64,000 nucleotides of DNA from Crossaster papposus (GCA_037893245.1 JBAIAA010000030.1:1-64000), one strand, 5' to 3'. Numbered from the stretch's first letter, positions 40,934 through 54,000 are shown. Numbers and translations are program-made. Notes: generated by a model not told the origin, from the sequence alone.

Positions 40934-41691
40934 GAGACACGTGGATATACTCTATCTCTGTCTTCTACCTCTGCTGTTCCTTCTGAGCAGGCTGAGTGAG
41001 ACACGTGGATGTACTCTATCTCTGCCTTCTACCTCTGCTGTTCCTTCTGAGCAGGCTGAGTGAGGTGTAGATCAGACACGTGGATATACTCTATCTCTGT
41101 CTTCTACCTGTGCTGTTCCTTCTGAGCAGGCTGAGTGAGGTGTAGATCAGACACGTGAATATACTCTATCTCTGTCTTCTACCTCTGCTGTTCCTTCTGA
41201 GCAGGCTGAGTGAGACACGTGGATATACTCTATCTCTGTCTTCTACCTCTGCTGTTCTTTATGGCAGGATGAGTGAGATACGTGAATATACTATATCTCT
41301 GTCTTCTACCTCTGCTGTTCCTTCTGAGCAGGCTGAATGAGACACGTGGATATATTCTATCTCTGTCTTCTACCTCTGCTGTTCCTTCTGAGCACGCTGA
41401 GTGAGGTGTAGATCAGACACGTGGATATACTCTATCTCTGTCTTCAACCTGTGCTGTTCCTTCTGAGCAGGCTGAGTGAGGTGTAGATCAGACACGTGGA
41501 TATACTCTATCTCTGTCTTCTACCTCTGCTGTTCCTTCTGATCAGGCTGAGTGAGGTGTAGATCAGACACGTGGATATACTCTATCTCTTTCTTCTACCT
41601 CTGCTGTTCCTTCTGAGCAGGCTGAGTGAGACACGTGGATATAATCTATCTCTGCTTTCTACCTCTGCTGTTCCTTCTGAGCATGCTGAGT

Positions 41692-41766
41692 GAGGTGTAG
41701 ATCAGACACGTGGATATACTCTATCTCTGTCTTCTACCTCTGCTGTTCCTTCTGAGCAGGCTGAGT
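41692..41766 (+). repeat. Representative long monomer (L, 75 bp)
   Basis: L equals S plus an 11-bp block, GTGTAGATCAG, between GAG and ACACGTGG. In this copy CACGTG lies at 41707-41712. The block carries the in-frame stop TAG and a GATC site absent from consensus S. An AG dinucleotide lies at each end of the extra segment, so S could have arisen from L by an 11-bp deletion using AG microhomology, or L from S by insertion; the direction cannot be decided here. L units occur singly or in runs of two or three among S units, and their order is conserved between copies of a higher-order repeat. Confidence 0.95.
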
Positions 41767-41830
41767 GAGACACGTGGATATACTCTATCTCTGTCTTCTA
41801 CCTCTGCTGTTCCTTCTGAGCAGGCTGAGT
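41767..41830 (+). repeat. Representative short monomer (S, 64 bp)
   Basis: This is a consensus-like S unit, directly followed by a second consensus S at 41831-41894. Reading from GAGACACGTGG, it has CACGTG at 41771-41776, then GATATACTCTATC, a tract that is mostly T and C, then CTGAGCAGG and GCTGAGT. Hand count gives 14 G, 11 A, 17 C and 22 T (about 48% GC), with a clear excess of pyrimidines on this strand. Because 64 leaves remainder 1 on division by 3, successive S units are read in three different frames, which argues against coding. Confidence 0.95.
41771..41776. promoter_or_regulatory. CACGTG palindrome (E-box core) present in nearly every monomer; representative site
   Basis: CACGTG is the palindromic core bound by bHLH-leucine zipper factors (MYC/MAX, USF and similar) and overlaps the CACRTG core bound by yeast Cbf1; that is family knowledge. 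In this window the hexamer recurs at 64 bp when the next unit is S and 75 bp when it is L, giving several hundred sites. It is changed in recognisable unit classes: CACTTG (many right-domain L units), CACGAG, TACGTG, AACGTG and rarely CACATG. Whether any protein binds it here is unknown; the site is a sequence match, not a demonstrated regulator. Confidence 0.4.
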
Positions 41831-41851
41831 GAGACACGTGGATATACTCTA

Positions 41852-41903
41852 TCTCTGTCTTCTACCTCTGCTGTTCCTTCTGAGCAGGCTGAGTGAGGTG
41901 TAG
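41852..41903 (+). other. Splice-signal look-alike at an S-L junction (representative)
   Basis: A pyrimidine-rich run (41852-41881) is followed by GAGCAG ending at 41887, which resembles a vertebrate-type 3' splice site (Y-tract then CAG/G). Ten bases later GAG/GTGTAG (GT at 41898-41899) loosely resembles a 5' splice site. The same arrangement recurs wherever a unit is followed by L. This is motif resemblance only. The intervening segment would be a 10-nt exon, shorter than normally spliced exons, so ordinary splicing is doubtful. It matters only if the array is transcribed on this strand. Confidence 0.2.
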
Positions 41904-43474
41904 ATCAAACACGTGGATATACTCTATCTCTGTCTTCTACCTGTGCTGTTCCTTCTGAGCAGGCTGAGTCAGGTGTAGATCAGACACGTGGATATACTCT
42001 ATCTCTGTCTTCTACCTCTGCTGTTCCTTCTGAGCAGGCTGAGTGAGACACGTGGATATACTCTATCTCTGTCTTCTACCTCTGCTGTTCCTTATGGCAG
42101 GATGAGTGAGATACGTGAATATACTATATCTCTGTCTTCTACCTCTGCTGTTCCTTCTGAGCAGGCTGAATGAGACACGTGGATATACTCTATCTCTGTC
42201 TTCTACCTCTGCTGTTCCTTCTGAGCAGGCTGAGTGAGACACGTGGATGTACTCTATCTCTGCCTTCTACCTCTGCTGTTCCTTCTGAGCAGGCTGAGTG
42301 AGGTGTAGATCAGACACGTGGATATACTCTATCTCTGTCTTCTACCTGTGCTGTTCCTTCTGAGCAGGCTGAGTGAGGTGTAGATCAGACACGTGAATAT
42401 ACTCTATCTCTGTCTTCTACCTCTGCTGTTCCTTCTGAGCAGGCTGAGTGAGACACGTGGATATACTCTATCTCTGTCTTCTACCTCTGCTGTTCTTTAT
42501 GGCAGGATGAGTGAGATACGTGAATATACTATATCTCTGTCTTCTACCTCTGCTGTTCCTTCTGAGCAGGCTGAATGAGACACGTGGATATATTCTATCT
42601 CTGTCTTCTACCTCTGCTGTTCCTTCTGAGCACGCTGAGTGAGGTGTAGATCAGACACGTGGATATACTCTATCTCTGTCTTCAACCTGTGCTGTTCCTT
42701 CTGAGCAGGCTGAGTGAGGTGTAGATCAGACACGTGGATATACTCTATCTCTGTCTTCTACCTCTGCTGTTCCTTCTGATCAGGCTGAGTGAGGTGTAGA
42801 TCAGACACGTGGATATACTCTATCTCTTTCTTCTACCTCTGCTGTTCCTTCTGAGCAGGCTGAGTGAGACACGTGGATATAATCTATCTCTGCTTTCTAC
42901 CTCTGCTGTTCCTTCTGAGCATGCTGAGTGAGGTGTAGATCAGACACGTGGATATACTCTATCTCTGTCTTCTACCTCTGCTGTTCCTTCTGAGCAGGCT
43001 GAGTGAGACACGTGGATATACTCTATCTCTGTCTTCTACCTCTGCTGTTCCTTCTGAGCAGGCTGAGTGAGACACGTGAATATACTCTATCTTTGTCTTC
43101 TACATCTGCTGTTCCTTCTGAGCAGGCTGAGTGAGGTGTAGATCAGACACGTGGATATACTCTATATCTGTCTTCTACCTCTGCTGTTCCTTCTGAGCAG
43201 GCTGAGTGAGACACGAGGATATACTCTATATCTGTCTTCTACCTCTGCTGTTCCTTATGAGCAGGCTGAGTGAGATACGTGAATATACTCTATCTCTGTC
43301 TTCTACCTCTGCTGTTCCTTCTGAGCAGGCTGAGTGAGACACGTGGATATACTCTATCTCTGTCTTCCACCTCTGCAGTTCCTTCTGAGCAGGCTGAGTG
43401 AGGTGTAGATCAGACACGTGGATATACTCTATCTCTGTCTTCTACCTGTGCTGTTCCTTCTGAGCAGACTGAGT

Positions 43475-46400
43475 CAGGTGTAGATCAGACACGTGGATAT
43501 ACTCTATCTCTGTCTTCTACCTCTGCTGTTCCTTCTGAGCAGGCTGAGTGAGACACGTGGATATACTCTATCTCTGTCTTCTACCTCTGCTGTTCCTTAT
43601 GGCAGGATGAGTGAGATACGTGAATATACTATATCTCTGTCTTCTACCTCTGCTGTTCCTTCTGAGCAGGCTGAATGAGACACGCGGATATACTCTATCT
43701 CTGTCTTCTACCTCTGCTGTTCCTTCTGAGCAGGCTGAGTGAGACACGTGGATGTACTCTATCTCTGCCTTCTACCTCTGCTGTTCCTTCTGAGCAGGCT
43801 GAGTGAGGTGTAGATCAGACACTTGGATATACTATATCTCTGCCTTCTACCTCTGCTGTTCCTTCTGAGCAGGCTGAGTGAGACACGTGGATATACTCTA
43901 TCTCTGTCTTCTACCTCTGCTGTTCCTTCTGAGCAGGCTGAGTGAGACACGTGTATATACTATATCTCTGTCTTCTACCTCTGCTGTTCCTTCTGAGCAG
44001 GCTGAGTGGGACACGTGGATATACTCTATCTCTGTCTTCTACCTCTGCTGTTCCTTCTGAGCAGGCTGAGTGAGGTGTAGATCAGACACGTGGATATACT
44101 CTATCTCTGTCTTCTACCTGTGCTGTTCCTTCTGAGCAGGCTGAGTGAGGTGTAGATCAGACACGTGGATATACTCTATCTCTGTCTTCTACCTCTGCTG
44201 TTCCTTCTGAGCAGGCTGAGTGAGACACGTGGATATACTCTATCTCTGTCTTCTACTTCTGCTGTTCCTTCTGAGCAGGCTGAGTGAGACACGTGAAAAT
44301 ACTCTATTTTTGTCTTCTACATCTGCTGTTCCTTCTGAGCAGGCTGAGTGAGGTGTAGATAAGACACGTGTATATACTCTATATCTGTCTTCTACCTCTG
44401 CTGTTCCTTCTGAGCAGGCTGAGTGAGACACGAGGATATACTCTATATCTGTCTTCTACCTCTGCTGTTCCTTATGAGCAGGCTGAGTGAGATACGTGAA
44501 TATACTCTATCTCTGTCTTCTACCTCTGCTGTTCCTTCTGAGCAGGCTGAGTGAGACACGTGGATATACTCTATCTCTGTCTTCTACCTCTGCTGTTCCT
44601 TCTGAGCAGGCTGAGTGAGGTGTAGATCAGACACGTGGATATACTCTATCTCTGTCTTCTACCTGTGCTGTTTCTTCTGAGCAGGCTGAATGAGGTGTAG
44701 ATCAGACACGTGGATATACTCTATATCTGTCTTCTACCTCTGCTGTTCCTTCTGAGCAGGCTGAGTGAGACACGTGGATATACTCTATCTCTGTCTTCTA
44801 CCTCTGCTGTTCCTTCTGAGCAGGCTGAGTGAGATACGTGGATATACTCTATCTCTGCCTTCTACCTCTGCTGTTCTTTCTGAGCAGGCTGAGTGAGGTG
44901 TAGATCAGACACTTGGATATACTATATATCTGCCTTCTACCTCTGCTGTTCCTTCTGAGCAGGCTGAGTGAGACACGTGGATATACTCTATCTCTGTCTT
45001 CTACTTCTGCTGTTCCTTCTGAGCAGGCTGAGTGAGACACGTGAATATACCCTATCTTTGTCTTCTACATCTGCTGTTCCTTCTGAGCAGGCTGAGTGAG
45101 GTGTAGATAAGACACGTGTATATACTCTATATCTGTCTTCTACCTCTGCTGTTCCTTCTGAGCAGGCTGAGTGAGACACGAGGATAAACTCTATATCTGT
45201 CTTCTACCTCTGCTGTTCCTTATGAGCAGGCTGAGTGAGATACGTGAATATACTCTATCTCTGTCTTCTACCTCTGCTGTTCCTTCTGAGCAGGCTGAGT
45301 GAGACACGTGGATGTACTCTATCTCTGTCTTCTACCTCTGCTGTTCCTTCTGAGCAGGCTGAGTGAGACACGTGTATATACTATATCTCTGTCTTCTACC
45401 TCTGCTGTTCCTTCTGAGCAGGCTGAGTGGGACACGTGGATATACTCTATCTCTGTCTTCTACCTCTGCTGTTCCTTCTGAGCAGGCTGAGTGAGACACG
45501 TGAATATACTCTATCTTTGTCTTCTACATCTGCTGTTCCTTCTGAGCAGGCTGAGTGAGGTGTAGATCAGACACGTGGATATACTCTATATCTGTCTTCT
45601 ACCTCTGCTGTTCCTTCTGAGCAGGCTGAGTGAGACACGAGGATATACTCTATATCTGTCTTCTACCTCTGCTGTTCCTTATGAGCAGGCTGAGTGAGAT
45701 ACGTGAATATACTCTATCTCTGTCTTCTACCTCTGCTGTTCCTTCTGAGCAGGCTGAGTGAGACACGTGGATATACTCTATCTCTGTCTTCTACCTCTGC
45801 TGTTCCTTCTGAGCAGGCTGAGTGAGGTGTAGATCAGACACGTGGATATACTCTATCTCTGTCTTCTACCTGTGCTGTTCCTTCTGAGCAGGCTGAGTCA
45901 GGTGTAGATCAGACACGTGGATATACTCTATCTCTGTCTTCTACCTCTGCTGTTCCTTCTGAGCAGGCTGAGTGAGACACGTGGATATACTATATCTCTG
46001 TCTTCTACCTCTGCTGTTCCTTATGGCAGGATGAGTGAGATACGTGAATATACTATATCTCTGTCTTCTACCTCTGCTGTTCCTTCTGAGCAGGCTGAAT
46101 GAGACACGTGGATATACTCTATCTCTGTCTTCTACCTCTGCTGTTCCTTCTGAGCAGGCTGAGTGAGACACGTGGATGTACTCTATCTCTGCCTTCTACC
46201 TCTGCTGTTCCTTCTGAGCAGGCTGAGTGAGGTGTAGATCAGACACTTGGATATACTATATCTCTGCCTTCTACCTCTGCTGTTCCTTCTGAGCAGGCTG
46301 AGTGAGACACGTGGATATACTCTATCTCTGTCTTCTACCTCTGCTGTTCCTTCTGAGCAGGCTGAGTGAGACACGTGTATATACTATATCTCTGTCTTCT

Positions 46401-48200
46401 ACCTCTGCTGTTCCTTCTGAGCAGGCTGAGTGGGACACGTGGATATACTCTATCTCTGTCTTCTACCTCTGCTGTTCCTTCTGAGCAGGCTGAGTGAGGT
46501 GTAGATCAGACACGTGGATATACTCTATCTCTGTCTTCTACCTGTGCTGTTCCTTCTGAGCAGGCTGAGTGAGGTGTAGATCAGACACGTGGATATACTC
46601 TATCTCTGTCTTCTACCTCTGCTGTTCCTTCTGAGCAGGCTGAGTGAGACACGTGGATATACTCTATCTCTGTCTTCTACTTCTGCTGTTCCTTCTGAGC
46701 AGGCTGAGTGAGACACGTGAAAATACTCTATTTTTGTCTTCTACATCTGCTGTTCCTTCTGAGCAGGCTGAGTGAGGTGTAGATAAGACACGTGTATATA
46801 CTCTATATCTGTCTTCTACCTCTGCTGTTCCTTATGAGCAGGCTGAGTGAGATACGTGAATATACTCTATCTCTGTCTTCTACCTCTGCTGTTCCTTCTG
46901 AGCAGGCTGAGTGAGACACGTGGATATACTCTATCTCTGTCTTCTACCTCTGCTGTTCCTTCTGAGCAGGCTGAGTGAGGTGTAGATCAGACACGTGGAT
47001 ATACTATATCTCTGTCTTCTACCTGTGCTGTTTCTTCTGAGCAGGCTGAGTGAGGTGTAGATCAGACACGTGGATATACTCTATCTCTGTCTTCTACCTC
47101 TGCTGTTCCTTCTGAGCAGGCTGAGTGAGACACGTGGATATACTCTATCTCTGTCTTCTACCTCTGCTGTTCCTTCTGAGCAGGCTGAGTGAGATACGTG
47201 GATATACTCTATCTCTGCCTTCTACCTCTGCTGTTCTTTCTGAGCAGGCTGAGTGAGGTGTAGATCAGACACTTGGATATACTATATATCTGCCTTCTAC
47301 CTCTGCTGTTCCTTCTGAGCAGGCTGAGTGAGACACGTGGATATACTCTATCTCTGTCTTCTACTTCTGCTGTTCCTTCTGAGCAGGCTGAGTGAGACAC
47401 GTGAATATACTCTATCTTTGTCTTCTACATCTGCTGTTCCTTCTGAGCAGGCTGAGTGAGGTGTAGATAAGACACGTGTATATACTCTATATCTGTCTTC
47501 TACCTCTGCTGTTCCTTCTGAGCAGGCTGTGTGAGACACGAGGATAAACTCTATATCTGTCTTCTACCTCTGCTGTTCCTTATGAGCAGGCTGAGTGAGA
47601 TACGTGAATATACTCTATCTCTGTCTTCTACCTCTGCTGTTCCTTCTGAGCAGGCTGAGTGAGACACGTGGATATACTCTATCTCTGTCTTCTACCTCTG
47701 CTGTTCCTTCTGAGCAGGCTGAGTGAGGTGTAGATCAGACACGTGGATATACTCTATCTCTGTCTTCTACCTGTGCTGTTTCTTCTGAGCAGGCTGAGTG
47801 AGGTGTAGATCAGACACGTGGATATACTCTATCTCTGTCTTCTACCTCTGCTGTTCCTTCTGAGCAGGCTGAGTGAGACACGTGGATATACTCTATCTTT
47901 GTCTTCTACCTCTGCTGTTCCTTATGGCAGGATGAGTGAGATACGTGAATATACTATATCTCTGTCTTCTACCTCTGCTGTTCCTTCTGAGCAGGCTGAA
48001 TGAGACACGTGGATATACTCTATCTCTGTCTTCTACCTCTGCTGTTCCTTCTGAGCAGGCTGAGTGAGGTGTAGATCAGACACGTGGATATACTCTATCT
48101 CTGCCTTCTACCTCTGCTGTTCCTTCTGAGCAGGCTGAGTGAGACACGTTGATATACTCTATCTCTGTCTTCTACATCTGCTGTTCCTTCTGAGCAGGCT
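43475..48200 (+). repeat. 2424-bp block (43475-45898) and a second copy shortened to 2360 spacing
   Basis: Landmarks sit 2424 bp apart at first (L start 43475 and 45899; the CACTTGG unit; ACACGTGTATATAC; ACACGTGAAAATAC). After about 44.45/46.82 kb the offset becomes 2360. The 64-bp difference is one S: the first copy has an ACACGAGGATATAC unit after the GATAAGACACG L unit, and the second lacks it, joining that L directly to the TTATGAGCAGG end. The exact end of the second copy is uncertain. Confidence 0.8.
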
Positions 48201-48619
48201 GAGTGAGGTGTAGATCAGACACGTGGATATACTCTATCTCTGTCTTCTACCTGTGCTGTTCCTTCTGAGCAGGCTGAGTGAGGTGTAGATCAGACACGTG
48301 GATATACTCTATCTCTGTCTTCTACCTCTGCTGTTCCTTATGGCAGGATGAGTGAGATACGTGAATATACTATATCTCTGTCTTCTACCTCTGCTGTTCC
48401 TTCTGAGCAGGCTGAATGAGACACGTGGATATACTCTATCTCTGTCTTCTACCTCTGCTGTTCCTTCTGAGCAGGCTGAGTGAGGTGTAGATCAGACACG
48501 TGGATATACTCTATCTCTGTCTTCAACCTGTGTTGTTCCTTCTGAGCAGGCTGAGTGAGGTGTAGATCAGACACGTGGATATACTCTATCTCTGTCTTCT
48601 ACCTCTGCTGTTCCTTCTG

Positions 48620-50670
48620 ATCAGGCTGAGTGAGGTGTAGATCAGACACGTGGATATACTCTATCTCTTTCTTCTATATCTGCTGTTCCTTCTGAGCAGG
48701 CTGAGTGAGACACGTGGATATACTCTATCTCTGCCTTCTACCTCTGCTGTTCCTTCTGAGCAGGCTGAGTGAGGTGTAGATCAGACACTTGGATATACTC
48801 TATCTCTTTCTTCTTCCTCTGCTGTTCCTTCTGAGCAGGCTGAGTGAGACACGTGGATATACTCTATCTCTGCCTTCTACCTCTGCTGTTCCTTCTGAGC
48901 AGGCTGAGTGAGGTGTAGATCAGACACTTGGATATACTATATCTCTGCATTCTACCTCTGCTGTTCCTTCTGAGCAGGCTGAGTGAGACACGTGGATATA
49001 CTCTATCTCTGTCTTCTACCTCTGCTGTTCCTTCTGAGCAGGCTGAGTGAGGTGTAGATCAGACACGTGGATATACTCTATCTCTGTCTTCTACCTGTGC
49101 TGTTCCTTCTGAGCAGGCTGAGTGAGGTGTAGATCAGACACGTGGATATACTCTATCTCTGTCTTCTACCTCTGCTGTTCCTTCTGAGCAGGCTGAGTGA
49201 GACACGTGGATATACTCTATCTCTGCCTTCTACCTCTGCTGTTCCTTCTGAGCAGGCTGAGAGAGGTGTAGATCAGACACTTGGATATACTATATATCTG
49301 CCTTCTACCTCTGCTGTTCCTTCTGAGCAGGCTGAGTGAGACACGTGGATATACTCTATCTCTGTCTTCTACTTCTGCTGTTCCTTCTGAGCAGGCTGAG
49401 TGAGACACGTGAATATACTCTATCTTTGTCTTCTACATCTGCTGTTCCTTCTGAGCAGGCTGAGTGAGATGTAGATAAGACACGTGTATATACTCTATAT
49501 CTGTCTTCTACCTCTGCTGTTCCTTCTGAGCAGGCTGAGTGAGACACGAGGATATACTCTATATCTGTCGTCTACCTCTGCTGTTCCTTATGAGCAGGCT
49601 GAGTGAGATACGTGAATATACTCTATCTCTGTCTTCTACCTCTGCTGTTCCTTCTGAGCAGGCTGAGTGAGACACGTGGATATACTCTATCTCTGTCTTC
49701 TACCTCTGCTGTTCCTTCTGATCAGGCTGAGTGAGGTGTAGATCAGACACGTGGATATACTCTATCTCTTTCTTCTATATCTGCTGTTCCTTCTGAGCAG
49801 GCTGAGTGAGACACGTGGATATACTCTATCTCTGCCTTCTACCTCTGCTGTTCCTTCTGAGCAGGCTGAGTGAGGTGTAGATCAGACACTTGGATATACT
49901 CTATCTCTTTCTTCTTCCTCTGCTGTTCCTTCTGAGCAGGCTGAGTGAGACACGTGGATATACTCTATCTCTGCCTTCTACCTCTGCTGTTCCTTCTGAG
50001 CAGGCTGAGTGAGGTGTAGATCAGACACGTGGATATACTCTATCTCTGTTTTCTACCTGTGCTGTTCCTTCTGAGCAGGCTGAGTGAGGTGTAGATCAGA
50101 CACGTGGATATACTCTATCTCTGTCTTCTACCTCTGCTGTTCCTTCTGAGCAGGCTGAGTGAGACACGTGGATATACTCTATCTCTGCCTTCTACCTCTG
50201 CTGTTCCTTCTGAGCAGGCTGAGTGAGGTGTAGATCAGACACTTGGATATACTATATATCTGCCTTCTACCTCTGCTGTTCCTCCTGAGCAGGCTGAGTG
50301 AGACACGTGGATATACTCTATCTCTGTCTTCTACTTCTGCTGTTCCTTCTGAGCAGGCTGAGTGAGACACGTGAATAAACTCTATCTTTGTCTTCTACAT
50401 CTGCTGTTCCTTCTGAGCAGGCTGAGTGAGGTGTAGATAAGACACGTGTATATACTCTATATCTGTCTTCTACCTCTGCTGTTCCTTCTGAGCAGGCTGA
50501 GTGAGACACGAGGATATACTCTATATCTGTCGTCTACCTCTGCTGTTCCTTATGAGCAGGCTGAGTGAGATACATGAATATACTCTATCTCTGTCTTCTA
50601 CCTCTGCTGTTCCTTCTGAGCAGGCTGAGTGAGACACGTGGATATACTCTATCTCTGTCTTCTACCTCTG
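48620..50670 (+). repeat. 962-bp (14-unit) repeat pair with flanking 1101-bp offset
   Basis: CACTTGG, CTACTTCTG, ACATCTG, GATAAGACACG and CACGAGG units near 49.2-49.7 kb recur 962 bp later (six L and eight S). Upstream, the TCTTTCTTCTATATC L units at 48635 and 49736 are 1101 bp apart, 139 bp more, which equals one S plus one L. So the second copy has lost one S-L pair. Confidence 0.75.
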
Positions 50671-51049
50671 CTGTTCCTTCTGAGCAGGCTGAGTGAGGTG
50701 TAGATCAGACACGTGGATATACTCTATCTCTGTCTTCTACCTGTGCTGTTCCTTCTGAGCAGGCTGAGTGAGGTGTAGATCAGACACGTGGATATACTCT
50801 ATCTCTGTCTTCTACCTCTGCTGTTCCTTCTGAGCAGGCTGAGTGAGACACGTGGATATACTCTATCTCTGTCTTCTACCTCTGCTGTTCCTTATGGCAG
50901 GATGAGTGAGATACGTGAATATACTATATCTCTGTCTTCTACCTCTGCTGTTCCTTCTGAGCAGGCTGAATGAGACACGTGGATATACTCTATCTCTGTC
51001 TTCTACCTCTGCTGTTCCTTCTGAGCAGGCTGAGTGAGGTGTAGATCAG

Positions 51050-54000
51050 ACACGTGGATATACTCTATCTCTGTCTTCAACCTGTGTTGTTCCTTCTGAG
51101 CAGGCTGAGTGAGGTGTAGATCAGACACGTGGATATACTTTATCTCTGTCTTCTACCTCTGCTGTTCCTTCTGATCAGGCTGAGTGAGGTGTAGATCAGA
51201 CACGTGGATATACTCTATCTCTTTCTTCTATATCTGCTGTTCCTTCTGAGCAGGCTGAGTGAGACACGTGGATATACTCTATCTCTGCCTTCTACCTCTG
51301 CTGTTCCTTCTGAGCAGGCTGAGTGAGGTGTAGATCAGACACTAGGATATACTCTATATCTTTCTTCTTCCTCTGCTGTTCTTTCTGAGCAGGCTTAGTG
51401 AGACACGTGGATATACTCTTTCTCTGCCTTCTACCTCTGCTGTTCCTTCTGAGCAGGCTGAGTGAGGTGTAGATCAGACACTTGGATATACTATATCTCT
51501 GCATTCTACCTCTGCTGTTCCTTCTGAGCAGGCTGAGTGAGACACGTGGATATACTCTATCTCTGTCTTCTACCTCTGCTGTTCCTTCTGAGCAGGCTGA
51601 GTGAGGTGTAGATCAGACACGTGGATATACTCTATCTCTGTCTTCTACCTGTGCTGTTCCTTCTGAGCAGGCTGAGTGAGGTGTAGATCAGACACGTGGA
51701 TATACTCTATCTCTGTCTTCTACCTCTGCTGTTCCTTCTGAGCAGGCTGAGTGAGACACGTGGATATACTCTATCTCTGTCTTCTACCTCTGCTGTTCCT
51801 TATGGCAGGATGAGTGAGATACGTGAATATACTCTATCTCTGTCTTCTACCTCTGCTGTTCCTTCTGATTAGGCTGAGTGAGGTGTAGATCAGACACGTG
51901 GATATACTCTATCTCTTTCTTCTACATCTGCTGTTCCTTCTGAGCAGGCTGAGTGAGACACGTGGATATACTCTATCTCTGCCTTCTACCTCTGCTGTTC
52001 CTTCTGAGCAGGCTGAGTGAGGTGTAGATCAGACACTTGGATATACTCTATCTCTTTCTTCTTCCTCTGCTGTTCCTTCTGAGCAGGCTGAGTGAGACAC
52101 GTGGATATACTCTATCTCTGCCTTCTACCTCTGCTGTTCCTTCTGAGCAGGCTGAGTGAGGTGTAGATCAGACACTTGGATATACTATATCTCTGCATTC
52201 TACCCCTGCTGTTCCTTCTGAGCAGGCTGAGTGAGGTGTAGATCAGACACTTGGATATACTCTATCTCTTTCTTCTACCTCTGCTGTTTCTTCTGAGCAG
52301 GCTGAGTGAGACACGTGGATATACTCTATCACTGCCTTCTACCTCTGCTGTTTCTTCTGAGCAGGCTGAGTGAGGTGTAGATCAGACACTTGGATATACT
52401 ATATCTCTGCCTTCTACCTCTGCTGTTCCTTCTGAGCAGGCTGAGTGAGACACGTGGATATACTCTATCTCTATCTTCTACCTCTGCTGTTCCTTTTGAG
52501 CAGGCTGAGTGAGACACGTGGATATACTCTATCTCTGCCTTCTACCTCTGCTGTTCCTTCTGAGCAGGCTGAGTGAGGTGTAGATCAGACACTTGGATAT
52601 ACTATATATCTGCCTTCTACCTCTGCTGTTCCTTCTGAGCAGGCTGAGTGAGACACGTGGATATACTCTATCTCTGTCTTCTACTTCTGCTGTTCCTTCT
52701 GAGCAGGCTGAGTGAGACACGTGAATATACTCTATCTTTGTCTTCTACATCTGCTGTTCCTTCTGAGCAGGCTGAGTGAGGTGTAGATCAGACACGTGTA
52801 TATACTCTATATCTGTCTTCTACCTCTGCTGTTCCTTCTGAGCAGGCTGAGTGAGACACGAGGATATACTCTATATCTGTCTTCTACCTCTGCTGTTCCT
52901 TATGAGCAGGCTGAGTGAGATACGTGAATATACTCTATCTCTGTCTTCTACCTCTGCTGTTCCTTCTGAGCAGGCTGAGTGATACACGTGGATATACTCT
53001 TTCTCTGTCTTCTACCTCTGCTGCTCCTTCTGAGCAGGCTGAGTGAGGTGTAGATCAGACACGTGGATATACTCTATCTCTGCCTTCTACCTCTGCTGTT
53101 CCTTCTGAGCAGGCTGAGTGAGACACGTGGATATACTCTATCTCTGTCTTCTACATCTGCTGTTCCTTCTGAGCAGGCTGAGTGAGACACGTGGATATAC
53201 TCTATCTCTGTCTTCTACCTCTGCTGTTTCTTCTGAGCAGGCTGAGTGAGGTGTAGATCAGACACTTGGATATACTATATCTCTGCCTTCTACCTCTGCT
53301 GTTCCTTCTGAGCAGGCTGAGTGAGACACGTGGATATACTCTATCTCTGTCTTCTACCTCTGCTGTTCCTTTTGAGCAGGCTGAGTGAGACACGTGGATA
53401 TACTCTATCTCTGCCTTCTACCTCTGCTGTTCCTTCTGAGCAGGCTGAGTGAGGTGTAGATCAGACACTTGGATATACTATATATCTGCCTTCTACCTCT
53501 GCTGTTCCTTCTGAGCAGGCTGAGTGAGACACGTGGATATACTCTTTCTCTGTCTTCTACTTCTGCTGTTCCTTCTGAGCAGGCTGAGTGAGACACGTGA
53601 ATATACTCTATCTTTGTCTTCTACATCTGCTGTTCCTTCTGAGCAGGCTGAGTGAGGTGTAGATCAGACACGTGTATATACTCTATATCTGTCTTCTACC
53701 TCTGCTGTTCCTTCTGAGCAGGCTGAGTGAGACACGAGGATATACTCTATATCTGTCTTCTACCTCTGCTGTTCCTTATGAGCAGGCTGAGTGAGATACG
53801 TGAATATACTCTATCTCTGTCTTCTACCTCTGCTGTTCCTTCTGAGCAGGCTGAGTGAGACACGTGGATATACTCTATCTCTGTCTTCTACCTCTGCTGC
53901 TCCTTCTGAGCAGGCTGAGTGAGGTGTAGATCAGACACGTGGATATACTCTATCTCTGTCTTCTACCTGTGCTGTTCCTTCTGAGCAGGCTGAGTGAGGT

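Larger units (their letters stand above)
39500..43068 (+). repeat. HOR of 18 or 19 monomers (1238/1302 bp), three consecutive copies
   Basis: Copies run about 39.50-40.73 kb, 40732-41969 and 41970-43068. The 40732 copy walks as eight L and ten S with two 1-bp deletions (1238 bp). The preceding one has one extra S (1302 bp), a CACGAG unit next to its TTATGAGCAGG/TACGTG pair. Shared landmarks are ATATATTCTATC, GAGCACGCTGAG, CTTCAACCTGTG, TGATCAGG, TCTTTCTTCT, ATATAATCTATC and GAGCATGCTGAG, always in this order. A diverged L run (three in a row) is the best anchor. Confidence 0.9.

Noticed and set aside
41842..41848. ATATA just downstream of CACGTG as a TATA-box promoter in each unit
   Set aside because: GATATAC is a poor TATA match and present in every unit; there is no downstream gene. 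It would need transcript start data.
41852..41881. Triplex-forming or H-DNA polypyrimidine tract
   Set aside because: The tract is interrupted by G and A several times within 30 bases and has no mirror symmetry that I can see.
50374..50379. AATAAA polyadenylation hexamer
   Set aside because: A one-base change in a single unit of a lineage that normally reads GAATATAC; no gene context.
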